From Methylomicrobium sp. (GTDB lineage: Bacteria > Pseudomonadota > Gammaproteobacteria > Methylococcales > Methylomonadaceae): 7,050 nucleotides of DNA. Below are positions 1-5,033 of this stretch, piece after piece. Below the pieces are notes generated by a model. The model ran no database searches. It saw only the letters and a program-made list of their open reading frames with translations, and was not told where the DNA came from. Each line of letters begins with the position of its first letter. Within the stretch, counting starts at the first letter, position 1. Where the stretch lies: the NCBI GenBank assembly GCA_007135635.1, contig SLIO01000274.1:1-7050 (forward strand), read 5' to 3'. The translations under genes and the position numbers were made by a program.

Positions 1-26
1 GGGGCGTGAGCAGGAGCGGAAGCTTT

Positions 27-67
27 GCGAAAACAGTTACATAGCTTAGCTTAACGCCTGTTTTCGC
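27..67. repeat. Perfect 10-bp inverted repeat (hairpin)
   Basis: GCGAAAACAG at 27-36 is the exact reverse complement of CTGTTTTCGC at 58-67, around a 21-nt loop that contains a TAGCT tandem. No T-run follows on either strand, so it is not a typical intrinsic terminator. It lies about 90 nt upstream of the MoaD-like gene. It could be the end of an upstream transcript, a dispersed repeat or a leader structure; the sequence alone does not decide. Confidence 0.45.
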
Positions 68-155
68 GCCTTGCTACCGAACAAAATAGCATAGCCATAA
101 AATCCGCAAATATGACCGCGCGAAGTATATCTTGATTTGTGTTAGTTTACCGTTC

Positions 156-407
156 ATGAAGATCACTGTTAAATTATTTGCCGGTTTGCGCCGTTATTTG
201 CCGACCGGAACCACGAGCGAAGGGCTGGTTTTGACGCTGTCCGAAGCGGAATCACCGTATCAAGTGCTGGAGCGGTTTAATTTGCCTCGTAATCAAGTTC
301 ATTTGCTTTTGATTAACGGTATTTTTATCGAGCCGGTGGATCGTGATCGTCCGATTTTAAAGGAAGGCGATGTCTTGGCGGTTTGGCCGCCGGTGGCCGG
401 TGGCTAA
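156..407 (+). CDS. MoaD/ThiS-like beta-grasp sulfur-carrier protein
   Basis: This 83-residue protein has the features of the MoaD/ThiS ubiquitin-like fold. It opens with a beta strand (MKITVKLFAGLRRYLP), has the family's late 'LKEGDVLAVWPPVAGG' tail and ends exactly at a Gly-Gly, the group that is adenylated and thiocarboxylated in this family. MoaD supplies sulfur for molybdopterin and ThiS for thiamine thiazole. No moaE, thiG or thiF lies in the window, so the true acceptor is unknown. The 'PPVAGG' ending is also common in MoaD-like proteins encoded beside molybdenum or tungsten enzymes such as aldehyde:ferredoxin oxidoreductases; I infer a possible link of that kind. I chose ATG 156 because the family normally starts at this strand. 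An in-frame TTG at 132 would add eight residues. Neither start has a good Shine-Dalgarno sequence. Confidence 0.85.
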   Translation: MKITVKLFAGLRRYLPTGTTSEGLVLTLSEAESPYQVLERFNLPRNQVHLLLINGIFIEPVDRDRPILKEGDVLAVWPPVAGG

Positions 408-432
408 AAGCGTCGTAGTCAAGACATTGGCG

Positions 433-687
433 ATGACGCAAGTTGATTTCGTCAGGCATTTGCCGGTTTTATTGCCCGACGGCTATTCGGTCGATGCCGA
501 AACATGGCTATTAAATGAATCAGGGCGGATGTTGACGATCCGCATGCACAGCATCGCCGATCGTGTTTTGGGATCGCTTCGCTTGCCGCAGTTACGCGTT
601 GAATTCGAGTTTGACGCGTATTCCGAACAGGAAGTCGACGTTTTTATGCGCCAGTTTGCACGGCTATATCATCGAGGTGGCGGTTAG
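433..687 (+). CDS. Unrecognised 84-residue protein ending in Gly-Gly-Gly
   Basis: I do not recognise this family with certainty. The protein is soluble-looking, without a signal peptide or membrane segment. Residues 'MTQVDFVRHLPVLLP' suggest an N-terminal helix, beta-rich stretches follow (for example 'LRVEFEFDAYS'), and a C-terminal helix ends in 'YHRGGG'. It follows the MoaD-like gene in the same direction and is probably co-transcribed. The start is uncertain. ATG 433 gives the most natural N-terminus but has no good ribosome site. GTG 400 and ATG 370 are in frame upstream, and ATG 370 has AAGGA five bases before it and would overlap the MoaD-like gene by 38 nt. That AAGGA also falls in the Lys-Glu-Gly codons of the MoaD-like protein, so it may be incidental. 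A role alongside the MoaD-like protein is inferred from adjacency only. Confidence 0.6.
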   Translation: MTQVDFVRHLPVLLPDGYSVDAETWLLNESGRMLTIRMHSIADRVLGSLRLPQLRVEFEFDAYSEQEVDVFMRQFARLYHRGGG

Positions 688-771
688 CGGAAGGCAAAAC
701 TTGCCGAACAGAAGATATTAAATATCGGAGAACAGTGCTGTTTGAAAAATCTGCCGATATTGAGCATCAGT

Positions 772-860
772 GGCTTCGACAATCGCGACGAATGCGTCGC
801 TCCCACAAGGAGGCCGGAAGCTCTGTGGGAGCGATCCCCAGATCGCGCGATATCGAAGCC
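772..860. repeat. Inverted pair of REP-like palindromic elements
   Basis: Two related palindromic units face each other across a 16-nt spacer (808-823). The right unit reads TGTGGGA (824-830), then a 6-bp hairpin GCGATC-CCCA-GATCGC (831-846), ending in TATCGAAGCC. The left unit, read on the minus strand, has TGTGGGA (807-801), the hairpin GCGACG-CATT-CGTCGC (800-785) and the same TCGAAGCC end. The two stems differ in sequence but each is fully paired. This is the architecture of REP/BIME elements, which are normally mobilised by RAYT (REP-associated tyrosine) transposases. No such gene is in the window. Confidence 0.75.
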
Positions 861-1090
861 GCAAACGTCAGGCGGCAATAAATGCTATCGAGGTCGCCCT
901 GGCTAAGGAGTCATCATTAAATAACTTGAGCAATAGTTCTTTCCGGGAGAAGGTTGAGAGCTTCAAAAGCCTAAGTTATTCAGTGCTTATTTATAGCTAT
1001 GTATGCGGTAATAGTTGAAAATACCCACAATAATCGGAAGCACTTATGTACTCATCGTAGATGAAAATTCGGCCTCGGGGTGCCCGTTAA

Positions 1091-1143
1091 AGGACGCCGT
1101 AAATACGTCCATGTAGGCTTGACGGCGGCTTTCCCTGCCGCCG
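1091..1143. repeat. Dispersed repeat core, copy A
   Basis: The reverse complement of 1091-1129 aligns with 4953-4992 at 31 of 40 positions with one gap. Blocks such as GCCGTCAAGCC and CATGGA are identical. Next to the core is a perfect hairpin, CGGCGGC (1123-1129) / GCCGCCG (1137-1143), with a 7-nt loop. The equivalent arms in the second copy (CGGCAGCA / TGCTGCCG) are separated by about 54 nt. Two diverged copies in two intergenic regions of a 7-kb window point to a dispersed family. I do not see clear terminal inverted repeats around this copy. Confidence 0.6.
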
Positions 1144-1337
1144 ACACCTGTCAATCGAGCAACCGTACCCTCCTTTCAACCATCGGCGCGATATTGAAAA
1201 AAGGAAAGTTATTCAAAGTGGTTCCTGGGGTTTCATGTTGGCTTTAAATTCAAAAGCATCAACTATTAACGCGAACATAGCCTTATTTATTGGGTTGTGA
1301 ATCATAAAAAATGTGTCATCAATAAGGAGTCAGTACC

Positions 1338-2033
1338 ATGCAAACCATTTTAGTTACCGGAGCCAATCGCGGCTTGGGGTTGGAGTTTTGTCGTCAATAT
1401 GCCGAAGTAGGCGATCGGGTCATCGCGGCCTGTAGGAATCCCGATAGCGCCGATCAATTGCAGGCATTGGCTGAGAATTATTCCACGATTCAAATCGAAG
1501 CCTTGGATGTGGCCGATTTCGCGCAAATCGATGCCTTGTCGGTTCGATTGGCCGATGAAGCCATCGACGTGTTGATCAATAATGCCGGCGTTTACGGCGA
1601 TAAATCGGGGGGCGGTTTCGGCAATTTGGATTATCAGGCTTGGTCGCATACCCTGCTGGTCAATTCGCAGGCGCCGGTTAAAATGAGCGAGACTTTTTTG
1701 CCGCAGCTTCAGCGTAGCGATAAAAAATTGATCGTGGCGTTGAGCAGTCAAATGGGCAGCATTGCCGATAATTCCAGCGGCGGCAGTATTTTGTATCGTT
1801 CCAGCAAAGCCGCGTTGAATGCCGCGATGAAAAGTGTGTCGATCGATTTAATGGACCGCGGAGTAGGCGTGTTGATTTTTCATCCGGGTTGGGTCAGGAC
1901 CGATATGGGTGGACCGAACGGTTTGATCGATGCCGATGAGAGTGTCACCGGCATGCGTAAGATGATCGATGCTTTTTCGCTTCGGCAAAGCGGTAGTTTC
2001 ATCAAATACGAAGGGTCGGCGATGCCTTGGTGA
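1338..2033 (+). CDS. Short-chain dehydrogenase/reductase, C-factor-like
   Basis: This 231-residue classical SDR has every core motif: the cofactor loop TGANRGLG (7-14), Asp57-Val58 contacting the adenine, NNAG (81-84), Asn109, a serine at 136/137, the catalytic Tyr153-x-x-x-Lys157 (YRSSK) and PGWVRTDM (183-190). Arg33 after the second strand favours NADP(H). The short length, lack of a signal and the overall pattern resemble C-factor (CsgA)-like oxidoreductases. The substrate cannot be told. The start is well supported: AAGGAG at 1324-1329, eight bases before ATG. The gene stands alone on this strand and runs convergently into the panE end 46 nt downstream. It probably acts as a cytosolic carbonyl/alcohol oxidoreductase. 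Confidence 0.9.
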   Translation: MQTILVTGANRGLGLEFCRQYAEVGDRVIAACRNPDSADQLQALAENYSTIQIEALDVADFAQIDALSVRLADEAIDVLINNAGVYGDKSGGGFGNLDYQAWSHTLLVNSQAPVKMSETFLPQLQRSDKKLIVALSSQMGSIADNSSGGSILYRSSKAALNAAMKSVSIDLMDRGVGVLIFHPGWVRTDMGGPNGLIDADESVTGMRKMIDAFSLRQSGSFIKYEGSAMPW

Positions 2034-2063
2034 TTTGTTTGTCGCGGGATGCTTCGGCGGGTT

Positions 2064-2099
2064 AGAGTTCGAGTTTGCGTTAATGGGTATTCGAACTCT
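2064..2099. terminator. Hairpin between convergent genes, possible terminator
   Basis: AGAGTTCGA (2064-2072) is the exact reverse complement of TCGAACTCT (2091-2099), and two more pairs (G-T and T-A) extend the stem inward. It lies between the convergent SDR and panE-like genes, and its right arm overlaps the last codons of the panE-like gene. No T-run follows on either strand. It could therefore be a 3'-end stabilising structure or help factor-dependent termination, but not a textbook intrinsic terminator. Confidence 0.35.
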
Positions 2100-3021
2100 G
2101 AGCGACTTTCAGTTCTCGTAATTTCATCAAGGCATAGAGTGTTTCCAGGTGTGGGCTGGGTACGTCTTCTCGCCGCGCGGCACGAATCGTATTGCCGAGT
2201 ATCGCTTCAGTTTCCATCGGGCGGCCTTGTTCGTAATCGAGCAGCATACTGGTTTTGTAGGGCGGCATCGTGCGCGTGTTGGCGATATTGCATTCGATGA
2301 TGTCTTCAGGCAATGGATGCCCGCAGGCGGATGCGATCGCGACGACTTCTTGCATGATACTGCGTACCAAGGGATCTTGTGTGCTGAGAATGTCTTGAGT
2401 CGCCAATCCTCCGGATAACACCGACAACGGATTGAACGGCGCATTCCAAACGCATTTTTGCCAGCGCGCGCCGATAATATCGTCGGTAATTCGGCATTCG
2501 ATGCCGGCCGCATTGAATAAGGCACCAAGCTGTTTGGCTTTGGGACTAATAGTGTTGGTTAAGCTGCCCAAGGCCAGGCGGCCGTAAGCCAAATGAGCTA
2601 TTTGTCCGGGTCCGATTCTGTTGCAACAGATGAAAGCCAGGCCGCTGATGATTTCGTTGCCCGGAAAGGCATCGATGAAAGCTTGTTCGGTTTCGACGCC
2701 GTTTTGTATAAAGACGATCGCGCTGTTATTCGAAACTGCGGGACGGATGAGTTCGAGGTTTTCCGAAACATCGATCGCCTTTGTGCAGAGCACGACATAA
2801 TCGGCTTGTTCCGGATAGTCTTCGGGATGTCGCAAGACAAGGTGCGGCATGAAATGCCAGTCGCCCAAGTCGCGGCTTTCGATTAAATAGCCTGATTGTT
2901 TGATCAGGTCGAATTCGGACCGGCATACGACCGACACCTCGGCGCCGGCTTTCGCCAGTAATGCGCCGTAAAAACCGCCGATCGCCCCGGCGCCGACAAT
3001 TAAAACGTTAATCGGTTTCAT
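2080..3021 (-). CDS. panE: 2-dehydropantoate 2-reductase (ketopantoate reductase)
   Basis: The 313-residue product reduces 2-dehydropantoate to (R)-pantoate with NADPH, a cytosolic step toward pantothenate and CoA. The N-terminal Rossmann domain has GAGAIGG (10-16), Arg34 placed to bind the NADPH 2'-phosphate, CTK (79-81) and QNG (106-108). The C-terminal helical domain has the catalytic Lys189 in 'WQKCVWNAPFNPLS' with Asn193 and Asn197. Ser258 and Glu270 are spaced 12 residues apart, like Ser244 and Glu256 of the E. coli enzyme. The length is slightly above the roughly 300 usual in the family. Paralogues of this family act on other 2-oxo acids, so the substrate is likely rather than certain. 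ATG 3021 lies inside the 3' end of hda with a 14-nt overlap and no strong ribosome site, which suggests translational coupling. It is the last gene of the minus-strand cluster. Confidence 0.85.
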   Translation of the reverse strand: MKPINVLIVGAGAIGGFYGALLAKAGAEVSVVCRSEFDLIKQSGYLIESRDLGDWHFMPHLVLRHPEDYPEQADYVVLCTKAIDVSENLELIRPAVSNNSAIVFIQNGVETEQAFIDAFPGNEIISGLAFICCNRIGPGQIAHLAYGRLALGSLTNTISPKAKQLGALFNAAGIECRITDDIIGARWQKCVWNAPFNPLSVLSGGLATQDILSTQDPLVRSIMQEVVAIASACGHPLPEDIIECNIANTRTMPPYKTSMLLDYEQGRPMETEAILGNTIRAARREDVPSPHLETLYALMKLRELKVAQSSNTH

Positions 3022-3712
3022 CTTGACTAAGAAATTGTTTTAAAAAAGGCAGAGTCAATTTTCGTTTGGCGGCTAGCGTCGCATGATCCAGTCGATCAAG
3101 CAAGCGCCACAACGAGGCTAAGTCTCGAGCGTAATGAGTTAGCAAAAAACGGCCGACCGTAGGATTGATTTCAAAGCCCATTTGTTTGGCTTTAAAGGCC
3201 AGCGCATCAATGCTTTCCTGATCCGACAGTTCCTGAAGTTTTAGTGTCAATCCCCAGTTTAGCCGGGTTTTCAGATCGGGCAGTCGGATAGTCAGCCAAT
3301 TGGGCGGACAATTCGAAGACAGTATTAATTTAAAACCACGATCCCGGTGGCGATTATAGAAATTGAAAAATGCGAGCTCCCAGTCTGAGGTTTCGGCAAT
3401 CGCATCGATGTTGTCGAAGCAGACGACTTCGTATTCTTCGAGACCGCTTAGAATTTCGGTGTTGGGCAGAGCATCCGCTGCGAAAGAATAGTAAAACGTG
3501 GTTTTTTTTAGCTCCTGGGCCAGTTGACAGCAGGCTTGCAATAAATGGCTCTTGCCCAGACCAAGACTGCCCCAAAGATAAATCTGCTGCTCTCCGGCGC
3601 CGGAAACGCAATCTTTCAGATGGTCGATAATTTCCCGGTTTTTCCCTGGGTAGAAATTGGCAAAAGTCTGATTTAGCCTATGTTCAAACAGTAACGGAAA
3701 TTGTTCGGCCAT
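3008..3712 (-). CDS. hda: DnaA regulatory inactivator Hda
   Basis: Hda is a small AAA+ protein that binds the DNA-loaded sliding clamp and stimulates ATP hydrolysis by DnaA, so that origins do not refire. The 234 residues match the 233 of E. coli Hda. Visible features in order: an N-terminal clamp-binding peptide QFPLLF (4-9); 'TFANFYPGKN' (17-25); Walker A GSLGLGKS (48-55); Walker B VVCFDNID (96-103); sensor-1 region LSSNCPP (131-137); and box VII LPDLKTRLNWG (144-154) with the arginine finger at Arg150. The C-terminal 'RKLTLPFLKQFL' matches the family ending. The Walker A has the canonical Gly-Lys-Ser, unlike the E. coli protein as I remember it. It starts 3 nt after the DUF2069 stop, in the same frame, with only a purine-rich run as a ribosome site. 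The DnaA DNA-binding domain is absent, which excludes DnaA. Confidence 0.93.
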   Translation of the reverse strand: MAEQFPLLFEHRLNQTFANFYPGKNREIIDHLKDCVSGAGEQQIYLWGSLGLGKSHLLQACCQLAQELKKTTFYYSFAADALPNTEILSGLEEYEVVCFDNIDAIAETSDWELAFFNFYNRHRDRGFKLILSSNCPPNWLTIRLPDLKTRLNWGLTLKLQELSDQESIDALAFKAKQMGFEINPTVGRFLLTHYARDLASLWRLLDRLDHATLAAKRKLTLPFLKQFLSQDETD

Positions 3713-3715
3713 GCA

Positions 3716-4063
3716 TCAAGGCTTTTTTTTATGGTAGCGGACATAAAGACTGGCGCCGACAAACAGCATTAAACTAAAGATCACTTCCAGTAATGCATAA
3801 GGCCTTTGCAACGGATTGGCATAAGCTTCGACCGATCCGTGGATAAAATAAAGCAGACTAATATAAGCTGCCCAGGCGCAGCTTCTCGCTTTACCCGCGA
3901 GCAAACCGCGCATCGGCAATAATAACGGCGAAACGCTCAGCAGCAATACCAATGCGGTAGGGAGTTGATCCGGCGGCGTCAACACGGTAGGCCAGGCCAT
4001 CAACAAAATAAACAGCCCGAAAAAACCGGCTAAGGCGATGCGGTGATAATGTTTTGCAGTCAT
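3716..4063 (-). CDS. DUF2069 family inner-membrane protein
   Basis: This 115-residue hydrophobic protein has about four membrane segments, roughly residues 9-28, 35-55, 63-79 and 87-108, and a basic tail (YVRYHKKKP). The 'PMRGLLAGKARSCAWAAYISLLYFIHG' stretch (seen as PMRGLLAGK at 50-58 and LLYFIHG further on, then EAYA) is characteristic of DUF2069, whose function is unknown. The family often sits next to hda and arsC/wrbA-type genes in gammaproteobacteria, as here. The last codons include a run of eight A bases (T at 3723-3730 on the plus strand). The stop is followed at once by the hda start, so the two are certainly co-transcribed. ATG 4063 has only a weak ribosome site. Confidence 0.85.
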   Translation of the reverse strand: MTAKHYHRIALAGFFGLFILLMAWPTVLTPPDQLPTALVLLLSVSPLLLPMRGLLAGKARSCAWAAYISLLYFIHGSVEAYANPLQRPYALLEVIFSLMLFVGASLYVRYHKKKP

Positions 4064-4109
4064 GGGCCGGTCTTAGTTATTAGTGTGAGCCGTGTCGAGC
4101 CGGAACAAG

Positions 4110-4469
4110 TTATAAAATTTCCAGAACGTGTTCGGGAGGACGTCCGATAGCCGCTTTGCCGTTGGTTAGCACGATCGGTCGTTCGATCAATTTGGGCGTT
4201 GCGACCATGCCGGCTATCAAGGCTTGTCGGTCCAGAGAAGGATCGTCCATGCCAGTTTCTTTATACTCGCTTTCGTTCTTACGCATCAAATCGCGCGGCT
4301 CGATGCCAAGCAGATTGAGGATTTCATCCAACTCATCGGCGGTAGGCGGAGTTTTCAAGTATTCGATGATTTCGATATCGAGATCTTTGTCCTGCAGAAG
4401 CTGCAAAGTTTGACGCGATTTGCTGCAACGGGGATTGTGATAAATTTTGACAGTCATCGTTTTGGCCAT
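4110..4469 (-). CDS. yfgD: ArsC-family thioredoxin-fold reductase (YfgD type)
   Basis: This is a glutaredoxin-like protein of the ArsC/Spx/YfgD family. It shows 'IYHNPRCSKSRQTL' with the candidate catalytic Cys15, the TPP turn (40-42), and arginines matching the ArsC oxyanion-binding set: Arg63 (LMRKN), Arg97 (ERPIV) and Arg110 (GRPPE). True ArsC reduces arsenate with glutathione/glutaredoxin. The HNPRCSKSR form and the location beside hda match E. coli YfgD, which is not known to confer arsenic resistance, and no arsB or arsR is present here. I therefore prefer the YfgD assignment. ATG 4469 gives 119 residues, but GGAG lies only one base before it. ATG 4457 would give 115 residues and match the YfgD N-terminus. 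The gene heads the minus-strand cluster, 46 nt before DUF2069. Confidence 0.85.
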   Translation of the reverse strand: MAKTMTVKIYHNPRCSKSRQTLQLLQDKDLDIEIIEYLKTPPTADELDEILNLLGIEPRDLMRKNESEYKETGMDDPSLDRQALIAGMVATPKLIERPIVLTNGKAAIGRPPEHVLEIL

Positions 4470-4862
4470 GCTCCAAGTTTAAAACATTACCTGATTACGT
4501 AGAACTTTTAGCCAAATCGACAAGGGCTAAGCTACCCGTCATACAGGCATGGATTGCCGGTATCTAGTGTACAGGGAAGTGCAATACTGTGTAGTGTCTC
4601 ATCCATTCAATTCGGTCTCCGGCAATGTCTGTCCGGGTAAACAGAATTCATGTGCCGGATAAGATACCGATTTTAGCTGAAGCTCGTAATTAATCAGGAA
4701 ACGTTATGATAACATCATTTATGCGGGCGGCAGATGGGAAACGAAGCGCCTACCTAAAGAGGTCTCCTTGATTTTTTAAAGACTAGGGCTCGCGGCTTTA
4801 TGGTTTGGGTTTCCTGTTATCTATTACTCCCTTTATACTCAAAAAATAGTTAACCTTATGAA

Positions 4863-5012
4863 GGTATGGGGTGTGGCTAGCGAGGATATCGGCAGCAGGG
4901 CAGATTTTTGCTCCTGCAAAATCTGCATTCACGCCATCCCTAGCTTTCGATTGCTGCCGTCAAGCCCCCATGGATGGGTTCACGACGGTCCTCGATAGAC
5001 ACATCTCATACC
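4863..5012. mobile_element. 150-bp element with terminal inverted repeats (MITE-like)
   Basis: The ends 4863-4886 and 4989-5012 are inverted repeats matching at 20 of 24 positions, both beginning GGTATG and ending CGAGGA when read inward. Inside is an 8-bp inverted pair CGGCAGCA (4890-4897) / TGCTGCCG (4952-4959). Nested within that pair is a 9-bp perfect hairpin GCAGATTTT (4900-4908) / AAAATCTGC (4918-4926). The right half, 4953-4992, is the second copy of the core seen at 1091-1129. There is no coding capacity. I find no convincing target-site duplication; CCTTA at 4854-4858 and 5019-5023 is too short and badly placed. Layered palindromes with no gene fit a non-autonomous miniature element. 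Confidence 0.6.
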
Positions 5013-5033
5013 GTTTATCCTTAGACGGTTTTT
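5010..5033 (+). terminator. Terminator-like hairpin upstream of ubiA
   Basis: ACCGTTTA (5010-5017) pairs with TAGACGGT (5022-5029) through eight pairs, one of them T-G, around the loop TCCT. T5 (5029-5033) follows on the plus strand. A second, weaker structure, GCCG-TTC-CGGC (5050-5060) followed by six T bases (5062-5067), lies just downstream. No plus-strand gene ends here. The structures are therefore either leader attenuators of ubiA, the end of an unseen small RNA, or barriers carried with the adjacent repeat. Confidence 0.45.

Larger units (their letters stand above)
688..1337. other. 650-nt intergenic region with repeats and no convincing gene
   Basis: No reading frame here has both a ribosome site and a protein-like composition. 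From left to right it holds three small inverted repeats (GGCAA/TTGCC at 693-705, GATATT/AATATC at 714-726, AATATCGG/CCGATATT at 721-761 with AACAG/CTGTT nested at 731-742), the REP-like pair at 772-860, the repeat core with its 7-bp hairpin at 1091-1143, and AT-rich DNA leading to the short-chain dehydrogenase. None of the hairpins after 687 is followed by a T-run, so transcription termination of the small-gene pair is not clearly explained. The frame from 770 to 1018 runs through the REP palindromes and is not credible. Confidence 0.7.

Noticed and set aside
71..103. Promoter (TTGCTA with CATAAA or TAAAAT) for the MoaD-like gene
   Set aside because: The spacing is 19-21 bp and the boxes match poorly, so no promoter can be supported here.
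770..1018. 82-residue plus-strand frame in the intergenic region
   Set aside because: It runs straight through the REP palindromes, has no ribosome site and no protein-like pattern; the opposite-strand frame over the same palindromes is equally artificial.
688..1337. CRISPR array or tandem repeat
   Set aside because: The repeats are palindromic and occur once or as one inverted pair; there is no regular repeat-spacer pattern and no cas gene.
1350..1751. 133-residue minus-strand frame antisense to the SDR
   Set aside because: It is a shadow of a well-supported gene with all SDR motifs, and the composition follows the sense codons.
2127..2926. Several frames of 63-133 residues across the panE-like gene
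   Set aside because: All lie inside the panE-like gene in other frames; the panE-like frame alone has intact cofactor and catalytic motifs.
3716..3731. Frameshifting or slippage at the A8 run fusing DUF2069 to Hda
   Set aside because: DUF2069 and hda are already in the same frame, separated by the TGA, so slippage would move away from the hda frame rather than into it.
4110..4469. Arsenic resistance operon
   Set aside because: Only an ArsC-fold protein is present, of the YfgD form, with no arsR, arsB or acr3 nearby; its neighbours are hda and DUF2069.
4854..5023. CCTTA as a target-site duplication of the 150-bp element
   Set aside because: The two CCTTA copies lie four to six bases outside the inverted repeats, unevenly, and five bases is likely by chance.
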